NCBI GenBank assembly: GCA_013141015.1
Contig: JABFRT010000028.1
Location: 1-64,000 of the forward strand
Direction of reading: 5' to 3'
Length of the DNA stretch: 64,000 nucleotides
DNA from: Hyphomicrobium sp.
Lineage (GTDB): Bacteria > Pseudomonadota > Alphaproteobacteria > Rhizobiales > Hyphomicrobiaceae
Shown: positions 18,422-27,703 of the stretch, piece by piece
Numbering within the stretch: position 1 is the first letter of the stretch
Layout: the number at the start of each line of letters is the position of its first letter
Program-made: the position numbers and the translations under genes
The notes under the pieces: generated by a model
What the model was told of the DNA's origin: nothing
Seen by the model: the letters and a program-made list of their open reading frames with translations, nothing else
Database searches by the model: none

Positions 18422-18832
18422 CTACGTCGCGGCGCTTTCACTGCTTGGCTCGGCTTTCGATTGTGCAAGCAGACCAGCGACACGCTCAAGGGTGTCTTTG
18501 GTCGAAAAGGGCTTGGTGATGTAGTCGTCCGCCCCGAGCGATAATCCCTTCTCGCGTTCGACGTCGCGTCCGCGGGCCGTCAACATGACAATGCGGACGT
18601 CAACGCAGTCGGCCATCGACTTCACCCTTTGGCAAACCGTAAAGCCGTCAATCTTCGGCATCATCACATCAAGCAGCATCAGATCGGGCTTTTCACGTGC
18701 CACTTCAGCCAAGGCCTCTTCGCCGTCTTTGGCGGTTCTGACCGAGTAACCAGCCTTGGTCATCAGAAACTTAAGCGACAAGAGGATGTTGGGTTCGTCA
18801 TCAACGATGAGAATTTTGGCAGGGCTGTTCAT
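18422..18832 (-). CDS. single-domain response regulator
   Basis: A 136-residue CheY-like receiver without an output domain. It has the acidic pair in ILIVDDEPN, the phosphoacceptor Asp in LMLLDVMMPKIDG, the Thr in VMLTARG, and the Lys in DYITKPF. It is the first gene of the five-gene minus-strand signalling operon and is most likely phosphorylated by the SSS histidine kinase. With no output domain it must act by protein contact, perhaps on the kinase or phosphatase encoded downstream; that part is inference. Confidence 0.92.
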   Translation of the reverse strand: MNSPAKILIVDDEPNILLSLKFLMTKAGYSVRTAKDGEEALAEVAREKPDLMLLDVMMPKIDGFTVCQRVKSMADCVDVRIVMLTARGRDVEREKGLSLGADDYITKPFSTKDTLERVAGLLAQSKAEPSSESAAT

Positions 18833-19032
18833 GGCGTTTCCGGGGTCGCGAGGTTTGGCTTCAAGTCTTTTGGGTGACTCGTTTTCGCAACGCTATGCCG
18901 TTTGCGCCTGAAGGTGAAGTAAACGTTGTGCTGCACCACACAATGACGTTTTGTCAGATCTCCTGCCGGGTTGGCAAAACGCAGGTTTTAAAGCTTGGAT
19001 CGAAGATTGGGGCTGTGGATTTAGCCCTGTTG

Positions 19033-19078
19033 GCCCGGCCTGCCCCAGGGCCTGCGAAGCAGCCGGCGCGGGCCGGGC
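19033..19078 (-). terminator. possible terminator after the barrel gene
   Basis: Inverted repeat of 8 bp (GCCCGGCC at 19033-19040, GGCCGGGC at 19071-19078) with a nested CTGC-GAA-GCAG hairpin. It lies about 20 nt beyond the stop of the barrel gene. There is no T-run, so the call is weak. Confidence 0.3.
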
Positions 19079-19099
19079 TGCCCCGATCAATCAAAGCCC

Positions 19100-21406
19100 C
19101 TACTTGCTGGCGCCGACGCCATAGGGTGCTGCCCTGGCATTTCCAGCAACCTGCCCGTCGGCATAGAAGTCGTACCGGTAACCAACAGTAAAGAACAGGT
19201 CGGTGGCCGTTTCCTCGATGCCATTGAGCGTGGTGTTGGTCCATTGCGCACCAACTTCGAGTTCCAGGCTCCAATCGCGCGTCACGTAGTAGTTGAACAA
19301 CACGGACGGCAGCACCGAGTACTCCTCAAGATCAGTTGTATCTCCCGTCCGGTAGCCGAGCCGCAAACGCGGGTTGATTTTCAGGCCATCCATCAGCGGA
19401 TACCGGGCGCTGAGATCAAGCACATACTGTTCCGATTGATCGAGGTCGGCAAAGCGCACGCCGGCGATCAACATGTCTTCGTTTTCAAATACATTGTTGC
19501 CGATGATCTGCGCTGAATAGAAAAACTCGTTTCCAGTGCTCGTCGTCGCATCGACACCACCGGACGCTGGCGTGCCGTCAAGGTTGGTGACCGTCACGTC
19601 GCCGCTGGCCTGAAAGGTGCTGTTGATCGGCCGCGAGAAGCCGAGTGACGCCGACGTGAATGATGCCGAGCGATCCATTGCCAGCTGCTCAATTTCGGCA
19701 ATGCTCTTGACCTTCAACATTTCATAAAGTGTCGGGAAGCTCTGTCCCTGCAACGCCGTCCACGTCGAGAGATATGGCGACTTGCGATGTTCGAAGGCCG
19801 CCGTCACAATCGATTTGTCATCGAACGTCCACGACCCGTTCAACACGGCTGCATTGAGTTCGTTATAGTGAATATCGTAGTCCACTGTCGCAAATGCCGA
19901 CTTATTGGCATCGAAGTAGCGCAGTTCTGCGCCGACAGCGCGCCGGTCGAGAATCGACCCATCGCGCTGTTCAATGGCGAATACGCTGGCATCCATTCCG
20001 CCGAGCAGAGGTCCAACATCTATGCTGGCGCCATAGAACAGCTTCTCATCTTCAAATGGCGTGTCGCGGCGGCGCTGAACCGGCGATCCCGCCACTGCGT
20101 TGAGCCGCACCAAGGGATCGGGTTGATAGGTGAGTACCGCACCGTCAAAGCGGCCGAGCACGCCGCCCGTGTTGCGCGTCTGCCGCCCTATACGCGCCTG
20201 AAGGTCCAAATCGCGAATGGTGGTGTCCAGGAACAGCGCGGCTACACCGACAATTTCCCGCTCATCGCTGCCAAAGCCATGTTCTTCGGTGCCTGAAAAG
20301 CGGAACTTTGATTTGAAGCCGTCGCCGCTCCACGTAGCGATCAGGTCGAGACTTGAGAGAAGTTCGTTCTGATGCACATCGTGCGCGTCGGCGGCTTCAT
20401 TCACTGATCGCGGCAGAGACGGATCACGCAAGGTGCGGAAGCTGTCGTCACGAATATAGAACTGCGATGCGCTGCCCGATACGGTCCATGTCTGTTGCCC
20501 GCCGTTCTCAGCTTTACCATCCGCCGTCGAGCGCAACTTGGCCGTTGTCTCACCGTTGGCAGTGGCGATTGCAGCTAAGCGCTGGCGCACCCTATCCGCG
20601 CCCTCACCCACCGGATAGCGTTGAAGGTAGTCTTCATATTCGGCGCGCGCTTGCGCCGTTTGACCAGCGCGTTGGCGGGCCAGCGCCAGATATTCCTGTG
20701 CTTCGGCACTCGACGGCGTTTCCGGCCATTTCAGCACTTTGCTAAAAATCGCAATCGCCTTGTCGTAGTTTTCCTTTTTCATTGCCGCACGGCCTTCATC
20801 GATAGCCGCAGCCGCGTCGCGGATCTGCGCCTCAGACGCGGTTCCCTGCCCCTTGCCGCGCGCCCGCACTGACGGTGCGTCGACGAGTGCCGCTTCACCG
20901 TCGCGCGCCACTGTGGTCGACCAGGCCCCCATTGGCCCACGTGACGGCAGCACTGCTTTGCACGACGATGAAGGGCTTCCCCCAGAAATGGCAACAACGA
21001 GACTCTGGAAATCCCCACCCTGGCCGACTTCAAAATAGACCGGCTTTTCAAACTGGATAACCAGCACCGGGCCTGCGGCATTGCCGGCCTCAAAGTCGAT
21101 GGCGCGGATCGCCGCCCGCTTGATCTCTGGTGCGCGCACGGATTCCCGGCGGGTCAAAATTTCAGCGGCCGCTTGCTGGCCGTCGATCGGCCGCAGCATG
21201 ATGCGCAATTCTTGGCCCTGACCAGACGGGAAGTGGCTCATGTACCGGACGCGAAGATTAAAACCGATATTGAGCAGTGTGCAGCTCTTGGCGTTTGTAA
21301 CTTGCACGCCAGAAAGCACCCGGTCCAAAGCCGGTTCGGCTGACGCTTGGTTCGGCGCCACCAATGCTGAAGCGAGGAGTAGGGTCGCTATCGCCCGATT
21401 GATCAT
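19100..21406 (-). CDS. predicted outer-membrane beta-barrel with TPR domain
   Basis: A 768-residue exported protein. A signal peptide (MINRAIATLLLASALVAP.., cut near ASA) is followed by a domain of about 120 residues with two Cys. A TPR-like helical part follows (about 190-280; ENYDKAIAIFSKVLKW). The rest, roughly 290-768, alternates short hydrophobic/aromatic strands with acidic turns and many Tyr/Phe ends, as in outer-membrane barrels. The final strand is FFTVGYRYDFYAD. The start codon lies 8 nt after the stop of the giant cytochrome gene, so the two are surely co-transcribed. This resembles the MtrA/MtrB cytochrome-porin logic, but sequence kinship to MtrB or PioB is not evident. Confidence 0.75.
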   Translation of the reverse strand: MINRAIATLLLASALVAPNQASAEPALDRVLSGVQVTNAKSCTLLNIGFNLRVRYMSHFPSGQGQELRIMLRPIDGQQAAAEILTRRESVRAPEIKRAAIRAIDFEAGNAAGPVLVIQFEKPVYFEVGQGGDFQSLVVAISGGSPSSSCKAVLPSRGPMGAWSTTVARDGEAALVDAPSVRARGKGQGTASEAQIRDAAAAIDEGRAAMKKENYDKAIAIFSKVLKWPETPSSAEAQEYLALARQRAGQTAQARAEYEDYLQRYPVGEGADRVRQRLAAIATANGETTAKLRSTADGKAENGGQQTWTVSGSASQFYIRDDSFRTLRDPSLPRSVNEAADAHDVHQNELLSSLDLIATWSGDGFKSKFRFSGTEEHGFGSDEREIVGVAALFLDTTIRDLDLQARIGRQTRNTGGVLGRFDGAVLTYQPDPLVRLNAVAGSPVQRRRDTPFEDEKLFYGASIDVGPLLGGMDASVFAIEQRDGSILDRRAVGAELRYFDANKSAFATVDYDIHYNELNAAVLNGSWTFDDKSIVTAAFEHRKSPYLSTWTALQGQSFPTLYEMLKVKSIAEIEQLAMDRSASFTSASLGFSRPINSTFQASGDVTVTNLDGTPASGGVDATTSTGNEFFYSAQIIGNNVFENEDMLIAGVRFADLDQSEQYVLDLSARYPLMDGLKINPRLRLGYRTGDTTDLEEYSVLPSVLFNYYVTRDWSLELEVGAQWTNTTLNGIEETATDLFFTVGYRYDFYADGQVAGNARAAPYGVGASK

Positions 21407-21414
21407 AGTTCTGG

Positions 21415-24400
21415 TCACTCGTCCCAGCTCCCCGCTTTTTTGTGGCATGTTTCGCACGCTGCAGTCGTACGCGGATGATCGTTTGGCTTGCCCTCTGCGA
21501 TCACACCGTTGTGGCAAGTCGCGCAGCCGCCCGTAATTCCGGTATGGCTGAATTTTGCACCGTCGAACGTCGTCGTGCTGCGGTGGCACGTTTCGCAGGC
21601 TTGTGTCGTCGGCACGTGGTTGTTGCCTTTGCCTTGTGCCGTCGTGCCGTTGTGGCAGCTGGCGCACCCAGACGTGATGCCAGTGTGCGTGAACCGCGCG
21701 CCTTCAAACGTCGAGGTGCTCTTGTGGCAGCTTTCGCACGGCGCTGACGTCACCACGTGGCCGTTGTTCTTGCCCTTCGCAGTTGTGCCGTTGTGGCAGC
21801 TGGCGCAGCCCGAAGTGATGCCGGAGTGAGAGAAGCTCGCCCCTTCAAACGTCGAGGTGCTCTTGTGGCAGCTTTCGCACGGCGCCGATGTCACCACGTG
21901 GCCGTTGTTCTTGCCCTTCGCCGTTGTGCCGTTGTGGCAGCTGGCGCAACCCGAAGTAATGCCGGAGTGCGAGAAGCTCGCTCCTTCAAACGTCGAGGTG
22001 CTCTTGTGGCAGCTTTCGCACGGCGCCGACGTCACCACGTGGCCGTTGTTCTTGCCCTTCGCAGTTGTGCCGTTGTGGCAGCTGGCGCAACCCGAAGTGA
22101 TGCCGGAGTGCGAGAAGCTCGCCCCTTCAAACGTCGAGGTCGATTTATGGCAGCTCTCGCACGGCGCCGACGTCACCACGTGGCCGTTGTTCTTGCCCTT
22201 CGCAGTTGTGCCGTTGTGGCAGCTGGCGCAACCCGAAGTGATGCCGGAGTGCGAGAAGCTCGCCCCTTCAAACGTCGAGGTCGATTTATGGCAGCTCTCG
22301 CACGGCGCCGACGTCACCACGTGGCCGTTGTTCTTGCCCTTCGCAGTTGTGCCGTTGTGGCAGCTGGCGCAACCCGAAGTGATGCCGGAGTGCGAGAAGC
22401 TCGCCCCTTCAAACGTCGAGGTCGATTTATGGCAGCTCTCGCACGGCGCCGACGTCACCACGTGGCCGTTGCCTTTGCCCTTCGCAGTTGTGCCGTTGTG
22501 GCAGCTGGCGCAACCCGAAGTAATGCCGGAGTGCGTGAACTTCGCGCCATCGAACGACGTCGTGCTCTTATGGCAGCTCTCGCACGGCGCCGACGTCACC
22601 ACGTGGCCGTTGCCTTTGCCCTTCGCCGTTGTGCCGTTGTGGCAGCTGGCACAGCCCGTCGTAATACCCGTGTGCGTGAACTTGGCGCCATCAAATGAAG
22701 TGGTTGACTTGTGGCAGCTTTCGCAGGGCAGCGTCGTGACTACGTGGCCGTTGCCTTTGCCTTTAGCCGTCGTGCCATTGTGGCAGCTGGCGCAGCCCGT
22801 CGTAATACCCGTGTGCGTGAACTTGGCGCCATCAAATGAAGTGGTTGACTTGTGGCAGCTTTCGCAGGGCAGCGTCGTGACTACGTGGCCGTTGCCTTTA
22901 CCTTTGGCCACCGTACCGTTGTGGCATGCCGCACATCCGTTGGTGATGCCTGCATGGGTAAACTTAGCTCCCGAGAACGATGTTGTATTCTTATGGCAGC
23001 TTTCGCACGCCAGGGTCGTTACGACGTGATCCTTCGACTTACCCTTCGCGATTGTGCCGTTGTGACAGCTTGCGCAACCTGACGAAATTCCGTTGTGCGT
23101 GAACTTGGCACCGGAGAACGATGTCGTGTTCGTATGGCAGCTTTCGCACGCCAAGGACGTAACGATATGGTCTTTCGACTTGCCCTTAGCTGTCGTGCCA
23201 TTGTGACAGCTTGCGCAGCCTGACGAAATTCCGCTGTGCGTGAACTTTGCACCGGAGAACGACGTCGTATTGGTGTGGCAGTTCTCGCATGCAAATGCCG
23301 TAACGATATGGTCTTTCGACTTACCCTTAGCTGTCGTGCCGTTGTGGCACGTGGCGCAATCCTTGGTGATCCCGGAGTGACTGAAAACGGCATCCTTAAA
23401 TGACGCAGTGTTCTTGTGGCACGTTTCGCATGCGAATGCCGTCACGACGTGATCTTTTGACTTGCCCTTGGCGGTCGTACCGTTGTGGCAGGATGCGCAA
23501 TCCTTGGTGATGCCGGTGTGATCCATCTTGGCATCGTCGAACGTCGCCGTGTTCTTGTGGCAGGTCTCGCACGGGGCGGCCGTCACCATGTGGGTCTTGC
23601 CCTTGCCCTTGGCGGTCGTACCGTTGTGGCAGGAGGCGCAGTCCTTGGTGATGCCGGTGTGATCCATCTTGGCGTCGTCGAACGTCGCCGTGTTCTTGTG
23701 GCAGGTCTCGCACGGGGCGGCCGTCACCATGGGTCTTGCCCTTGCCCTTGGCGGTCGTACCGTTGTGGCAGGAGGCGCAATCCTTGGTGATGCCGGTGTG
23801 ATCCATCTTGGCATCGTCGAACGTCGCCGTGTTCTTGTGGCAGGTCTCGCACGGGGCGGCCGTCACCATGTGGGTCTTGCCCTTGCCCTTGGCGGTCGTA
23901 CCGTTGTGGCAGGAGGCGCAAGTCTTGGTGATGCCGGTGTGATCCATCTTGGCGTCGTCGAACGTCGCCGTGTTCTTGTGGCAGGTCTCGCACGGGGCGG
24001 CCGTCACCATGTGGGTCTTGCCCTTGCCCTTAGCGGTCGTACCGTTGTGGCAGGAGGCGCAATCCTTGGTGATGCCGGTGTGATCCATCTTGGCATCGTC
24101 GAACGTCGCCGTGTTCTTGTGGCAGGTCTCGCACGGGGCGGCCGTGACCATGTGGGTCTTGCCCTTGCCCTTGGCGGTCGTACCGTTGTGGCAGGAGGCG
24201 CAGTCCTTGGTGATGCCGGTGTGATCCATCTTGGCATCGTCGAACGTCGCCGTGTTCTTGTGGCAGGTCTCGCACGGGGCGGCCGTGACCATGTGCGTCT
24301 TGCCCTTGCCCTTGGCGGTCGTACCGTTGTGGCAGGATGCGCAATCCTTGGTGATGCCGGTGTGATCCATCTTGGCATCGTCGAACGTCGCCGTGTTCTT

Positions 24401-24970
24401 GTGGCAGGTCTCGCACGGGGCGGCCGTGACGATGTGGGCCTGCGATTTGCCGCGCGCCTTGCTGCCGTCGTGGCAGTTCGCGCAACCGGAGCTGATGCCG
24501 GCGTGATCAAACTGTGACGCGGTGAACGCCACCGTGTTCTTGTGGCACGTTTCGCACGGCGCGTTGGTTGGCGTGTGCGTCGCAGACTTGCCACGGGCGT
24601 GCGTTCCGTTGTGGCATGTAACGCACGCGCCCTTTGTCTCTCTGTGATCGTAGCGCGGCTTATCCCAGCCGCGCGCCGAGTGACAGGATTCACAGCGGTC
24701 GGTTGTTGGCGGATGTCCGTTCGGCTTACCGGATGCAGCCGAACCGTTGTGGCAAGAACTGCAGCGTTGCGGTGTGCCCTTGAATCGCCCGCCGACATGG
24801 CACGACGCACAATCAGCAGCGGAATGCGCGCCAATGAGCGGAAATCCAGTCGCGGTATGATCGAAGCCGCTAGTTGCAGCTGGCTGAGCGAGGGCTGAAG
24901 GTGAGGATAATAGGCAAAGGATGCAAAGGTGAACAAATAGAAGCGCGGCGATTGTTTTCGCGGCTTTCAT
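21415..24970 (-). CDS. giant multiheme cytochrome c, about 49 CXXCH, frame broken once
   Basis: If one frameshift is bridged, this encodes about 1,185 residues: a signal peptide (MKAAKTIAALLFVHLCILCL..) and about 49 CXXCH motifs, 16 before and 33 after the break. The protein is a string of 47-residue units, each with two CXXCH (usually CETCH/CESCH and CASCHNG) and two further His, in DHTGI or SHSGI and KTH or NGH, which can serve as distal ligands. At about 23728-23733 one CA of CACATGG is missing against the neighbouring repeats. Frame 1 then ends at 23396 after 524 residues, and the second frame runs from about 23730 to 21415. AAGGGGG precedes the ATG at 24970. It may be a real mutation, a phase-variable state or an assembly error. 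It is periplasmic or surface-bound. Confidence 0.85.
21440..24830 (-). repeat. 141-bp tandem repeat array inside the cytochrome gene
   Basis: About 24 head-to-tail units with a 141-bp period (47 codons). The period is seen directly from the recurrence of the GTCTCGCACGGGGCGG landmark at 23570, 23711, 23850 and 23991. The 139-nt step is the 2-nt loss. Two blocks are nearly identical inside themselves (about 21640-22480 and 23480-24430), while the middle is more diverged. This suggests local duplication and homogenisation. Confidence 0.9.
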
Positions 24971-25315
24971 CTCATCCCCCTTATCGTCACCATCGTGCCT
25001 GACCGGACTGCGCCAAATGCGCAAAGCTCGGGAAGTTCTCGAATATTGCCGCGTGCACTTTGGTTCGCCTTCCGCCCGATCCCCCGGGCGAACCAACTGA
25101 TGCGCCGGGCATTTCCGGCGTTGCGAGCCTTGTTGGCGCCCGCTCTGCAAAATGACACTTCCGTAATGCCAAAATCGATTTATTTGCCGGCATTCCAGCC
25201 GCTTGCGAAGACAACGCCGGGACCTTCCAATTATTCCTCAAAGCACCCGTTCAGCGGTGCGTTTGCCGCGCAATTTGTGCTTGGTGCACATAGTGTTGCA
25301 GTCAGACGCCTCCGC
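24971..25315. promoter_or_regulatory. gap upstream of the giant cytochrome gene
   Basis: A 345-nt gap between the 18-heme gene and the giant cytochrome gene, both on the minus strand. It holds a perfect 10-bp inverted repeat TTGGTTCGCC / GGCGAACCAA (25060-25069, 25087-25096) with a 17-nt loop. A smaller CGCCGG/CCGGCG hairpin lies at 25103-25120. These could be a terminator, an RNA processing site or an operator. No gene or FNR box is seen. Confidence 0.5.
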
Positions 25316-26680
25316 TCACTGGCGGGCCCGGCGTTGACGGAATGTTTCTGTGACGTGACACGTTTCGCAGTTGCGCCCGAACGCACCACGATGCGCGTCA
25401 TCTGCGCTATGGCAGGCGTAGCAGGTGGAGGGGGCCGTTACCTTGGCCGCCCCCTTGACGGTGTGACAAGAGTGGCACTGCAGACCTTTGTGGGCGCCGG
25501 TCAGCGGATACTTGGTTTCCTTGTCGTGATTGAAGCGCCAGAGCGCAAAACCGTTGGGGTTATGGCACCGCCCGCACGCGGCCCCCAAACGTCCTTCATG
25601 CGTTTTATCTTTGTGGCAACTCTCACAGGCGCGCGGCGTGTCCTTGTAGGTCTCTGTCCGGTGGCACTCTTCGCATGGTACTGCGGCATGCAGCCCAATC
25701 AGCGGGAACCGCGTCAAATCGTGATCAAAGGCGACCTTTTTGCGCCATCCGGTTTCCGCGTGGCAGGACTCACATTTGCTGCCAAGCTGACCCTTATGCG
25801 GGTCATTCTTTTTGTGACACGAGACACATGTCACGGCCAGCTTCTCCTTGTAGAGATCGCCCTTGTGGCAGGCATCGCACTTGACGGTCGTGTGTTCGCC
25901 CTTGAGCGGAAATTTGGTCGATTTGCTATGATCGAAGTGGGTTTCCTTCCACTTCTTCGACGCGTGACATGTTTCACATTTTGAGCCGTAACGGCCACCG
26001 TGGGGGTCTTGCGCCTTGTGACAATCAATGCACGCGCGCGGCAAGTTTTTGTAGCGCTCTCCGATGTGACACCCGGCGCACTGCACGTCTTTATGGGCCC
26101 CTTCCAATGGAAATTTGGTCTTGGAATGGTCGTAGGTCTTCTGCTTGCGCCACGTGTCTTCGCTATGGCACCGGCTGCAATCTTCACCAAGATCACCCTT
26201 ATGCGTGTCATCCTTTTTGTGGCACCCAATGCATGTCAACGCCGCCGCGCGATAGAGCTTCCCCGCTTCGTGACAGCCTTCGCAGCGCGTTTGCCGGTGA
26301 GCCCCTTTCAATTCGAAATCAGTTTGATTGTGATTGAAGGTCTGCTTATCGAACTGGACAATATTTTCCTTCCGTCCCTTGTGATCTGTGTGGCAGTGCT
26401 TGCACTCAACAGTCACAATATCGGCGCGGCGGCCGTGCATGCCCTTTTTGTCCACGATGTCTTTGGCAACGTCCTTATGGCAGTCGAGGCATAGCCGGCG
26501 CTGACTTTCCTTGGAGAAGGACTCGTGACAACTTTCGCAGGTTTTCTCGTATTTCGCGTGACCTTCAATCACGTCGCCCGGCATCACCAACTTTTCAAAC
26601 AGGCTCTGGCTATGCGCGGTATTAGCCGCCAGTAGCAACGACGTCACAAGCAACAGCAGTATTCGAAGGGCCGCCCGCAT
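25316..26680 (-). CDS. 18-heme c-type cytochrome
   Basis: A 454-residue exported protein with a signal peptide (MRAALRILLLLVTSLLLAAN.., cut after AHS) and 18 CXXCH motifs. Motifs come in groups spaced by FDH/YDHS..TKFPL..GAH segments, a pattern known from cytochrome c7/c3-like multiheme proteins. Many extra His in these segments (FNHNQTDFELKGAH, YDHSKTKFPLEGAH) can be distal ligands. Likely periplasmic. It follows the membrane b-type-like gene by 15 nt and precedes the giant cytochrome, so it is a candidate link between membrane and surface cytochromes. Confidence 0.92.
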   Translation of the reverse strand: MRAALRILLLLVTSLLLAANTAHSQSLFEKLVMPGDVIEGHAKYEKTCESCHESFSKESQRRLCLDCHKDVAKDIVDKKGMHGRRADIVTVECKHCHTDHKGRKENIVQFDKQTFNHNQTDFELKGAHRQTRCEGCHEAGKLYRAAALTCIGCHKKDDTHKGDLGEDCSRCHSEDTWRKQKTYDHSKTKFPLEGAHKDVQCAGCHIGERYKNLPRACIDCHKAQDPHGGRYGSKCETCHASKKWKETHFDHSKSTKFPLKGEHTTVKCDACHKGDLYKEKLAVTCVSCHKKNDPHKGQLGSKCESCHAETGWRKKVAFDHDLTRFPLIGLHAAVPCEECHRTETYKDTPRACESCHKDKTHEGRLGAACGRCHNPNGFALWRFNHDKETKYPLTGAHKGLQCHSCHTVKGAAKVTAPSTCYACHSADDAHRGAFGRNCETCHVTETFRQRRARQ

Positions 26681-26695
26681 GTGTTCCGGCTCACT

Positions 26696-27703
26696 TCAAT
26701 ACTGATGAACGGCAACGATATGCATCACGACCGTCACGGCCAGCAGCACGAACAGCGGCATATGCAGAACATGCCAGAGCGCGAACAACCGCTCGAAAAG
26801 TGCAAGCTTCTGCGCCTTCCGGATGGCTGCGAAATAGGTGCCGAGATGCCCATGAACGAGCTTCATGCGGTCGCGCCGCTGCCGTCTAGACCAGCTTTGC
26901 CGGAGCCCTTGCGCCGCCACTGCGGCGTCCACTAACCGCGTCATCCGGCGGCGTTCCCGGCGTGTCCGGCTGCCAATTGTTATCGCCATCCACAGCCCGC
27001 CAAGCGCCGACGCCGGCAGGACTGATGCGCGCGCGTTGAACACCTCAAGCTCGGAAAACACGCCCGCGTTGTCTTGCGTATCCAAACCAATTTGCTGCTT
27101 CAGCGCATCGACATCGTCCAGAATATCACGCGCCTCGGCCCGCTTACCGTAGAGCCCGCGATGGATTTGCGAGTAAATGTAGCGCCCGGCAATACCACTC
27201 GCCACCACCGTTAACATGGTAAACAGCGCCAAGCGGCTGTTCAAAGATCCGAGCTTAAAATTGCAGTGGAGCACGATCAATAGCGGCCCGAGGATGCCCA
27301 GAACCATATGAATTCTGAACCACGACGCCACGCGCCCGAGCCCGTGCAAAATACGAAAGCGCTTTCTGAGCGGGTAAAGGATCAGCACCAGCATGATCAC
27401 GCTACCGGCAATGCCCAGCCAATAACCGATGCCCTTTTCGGCTGTCCAATAGCCTTCCTCACGCACCATCCAGGCGTAGCCGAGAACGGCCGTCACCAGC
27501 AGCCCAAACAAAATTGGCCCGAATTGCAGCAGCGGCCGCGTCAGATAGTGCGAAAACCGTGCGCCTGTTTTGCCGGTCGCATCAGCAGCTTTGCCGGCTG
27601 TGCGCGGCAAAGGCGGCGGCGTTGCGACTGCCGTCAACGTGTCAGCAGCACCGGCAACGCGGTTCCAGTAAACTTCCATAGAGCTTGAATTGGACAAAGC
27701 CAT
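26696..27703 (-). CDS. membrane protein with two His pairs, likely diheme b-type
   Basis: A 335-residue protein with five to six hydrophobic helices. Two helices carry His pairs 14 residues apart: RIHMVLGILGPLLIVLH, and the C-terminal HMPLFVLLAVTVVMH, the latter with added His. This is the spacing used by membrane cytochromes b to hold stacked hemes. A long basic cytosolic loop (TRRERRRMTRL..) lies between. I cannot name the family. It is first in the minus-strand cluster and may move electrons between the quinone pool or a flavoprotein and the multiheme cytochromes (inference). The start at 27703 is chosen over an upstream ATG. Confidence 0.65.
   Translation of the reverse strand: MALSNSSSMEVYWNRVAGAADTLTAVATPPPLPRTAGKAADATGKTGARFSHYLTRPLLQFGPILFGLLVTAVLGYAWMVREEGYWTAEKGIGYWLGIAGSVIMLVLILYPLRKRFRILHGLGRVASWFRIHMVLGILGPLLIVLHCNFKLGSLNSRLALFTMLTVVASGIAGRYIYSQIHRGLYGKRAEARDILDDVDALKQQIGLDTQDNAGVFSELEVFNARASVLPASALGGLWMAITIGSRTRRERRRMTRLVDAAVAAQGLRQSWSRRQRRDRMKLVHGHLGTYFAAIRKAQKLALFERLFALWHVLHMPLFVLLAVTVVMHIVAVHQY

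Noticed and set aside
19100-21667. Longer start of the barrel gene inside the cytochrome gene.
   Set aside because: The first 87 residues are an out-of-frame shadow of the cytochrome repeats; the signal peptide begins at the ATG at 21406.
21442-24517. Long antisense open frames (up to 390 codons) opposite the giant cytochrome gene.
   Set aside because: They are produced by the 141-bp repeat having no stop in the opposite frames; their translations are plain repeats without start signals or family likeness.
21440-24830. CRISPR-like regular repeats.
   Set aside because: Units are 141 bp, contiguous without spacers, and code for CXXCH in frame.
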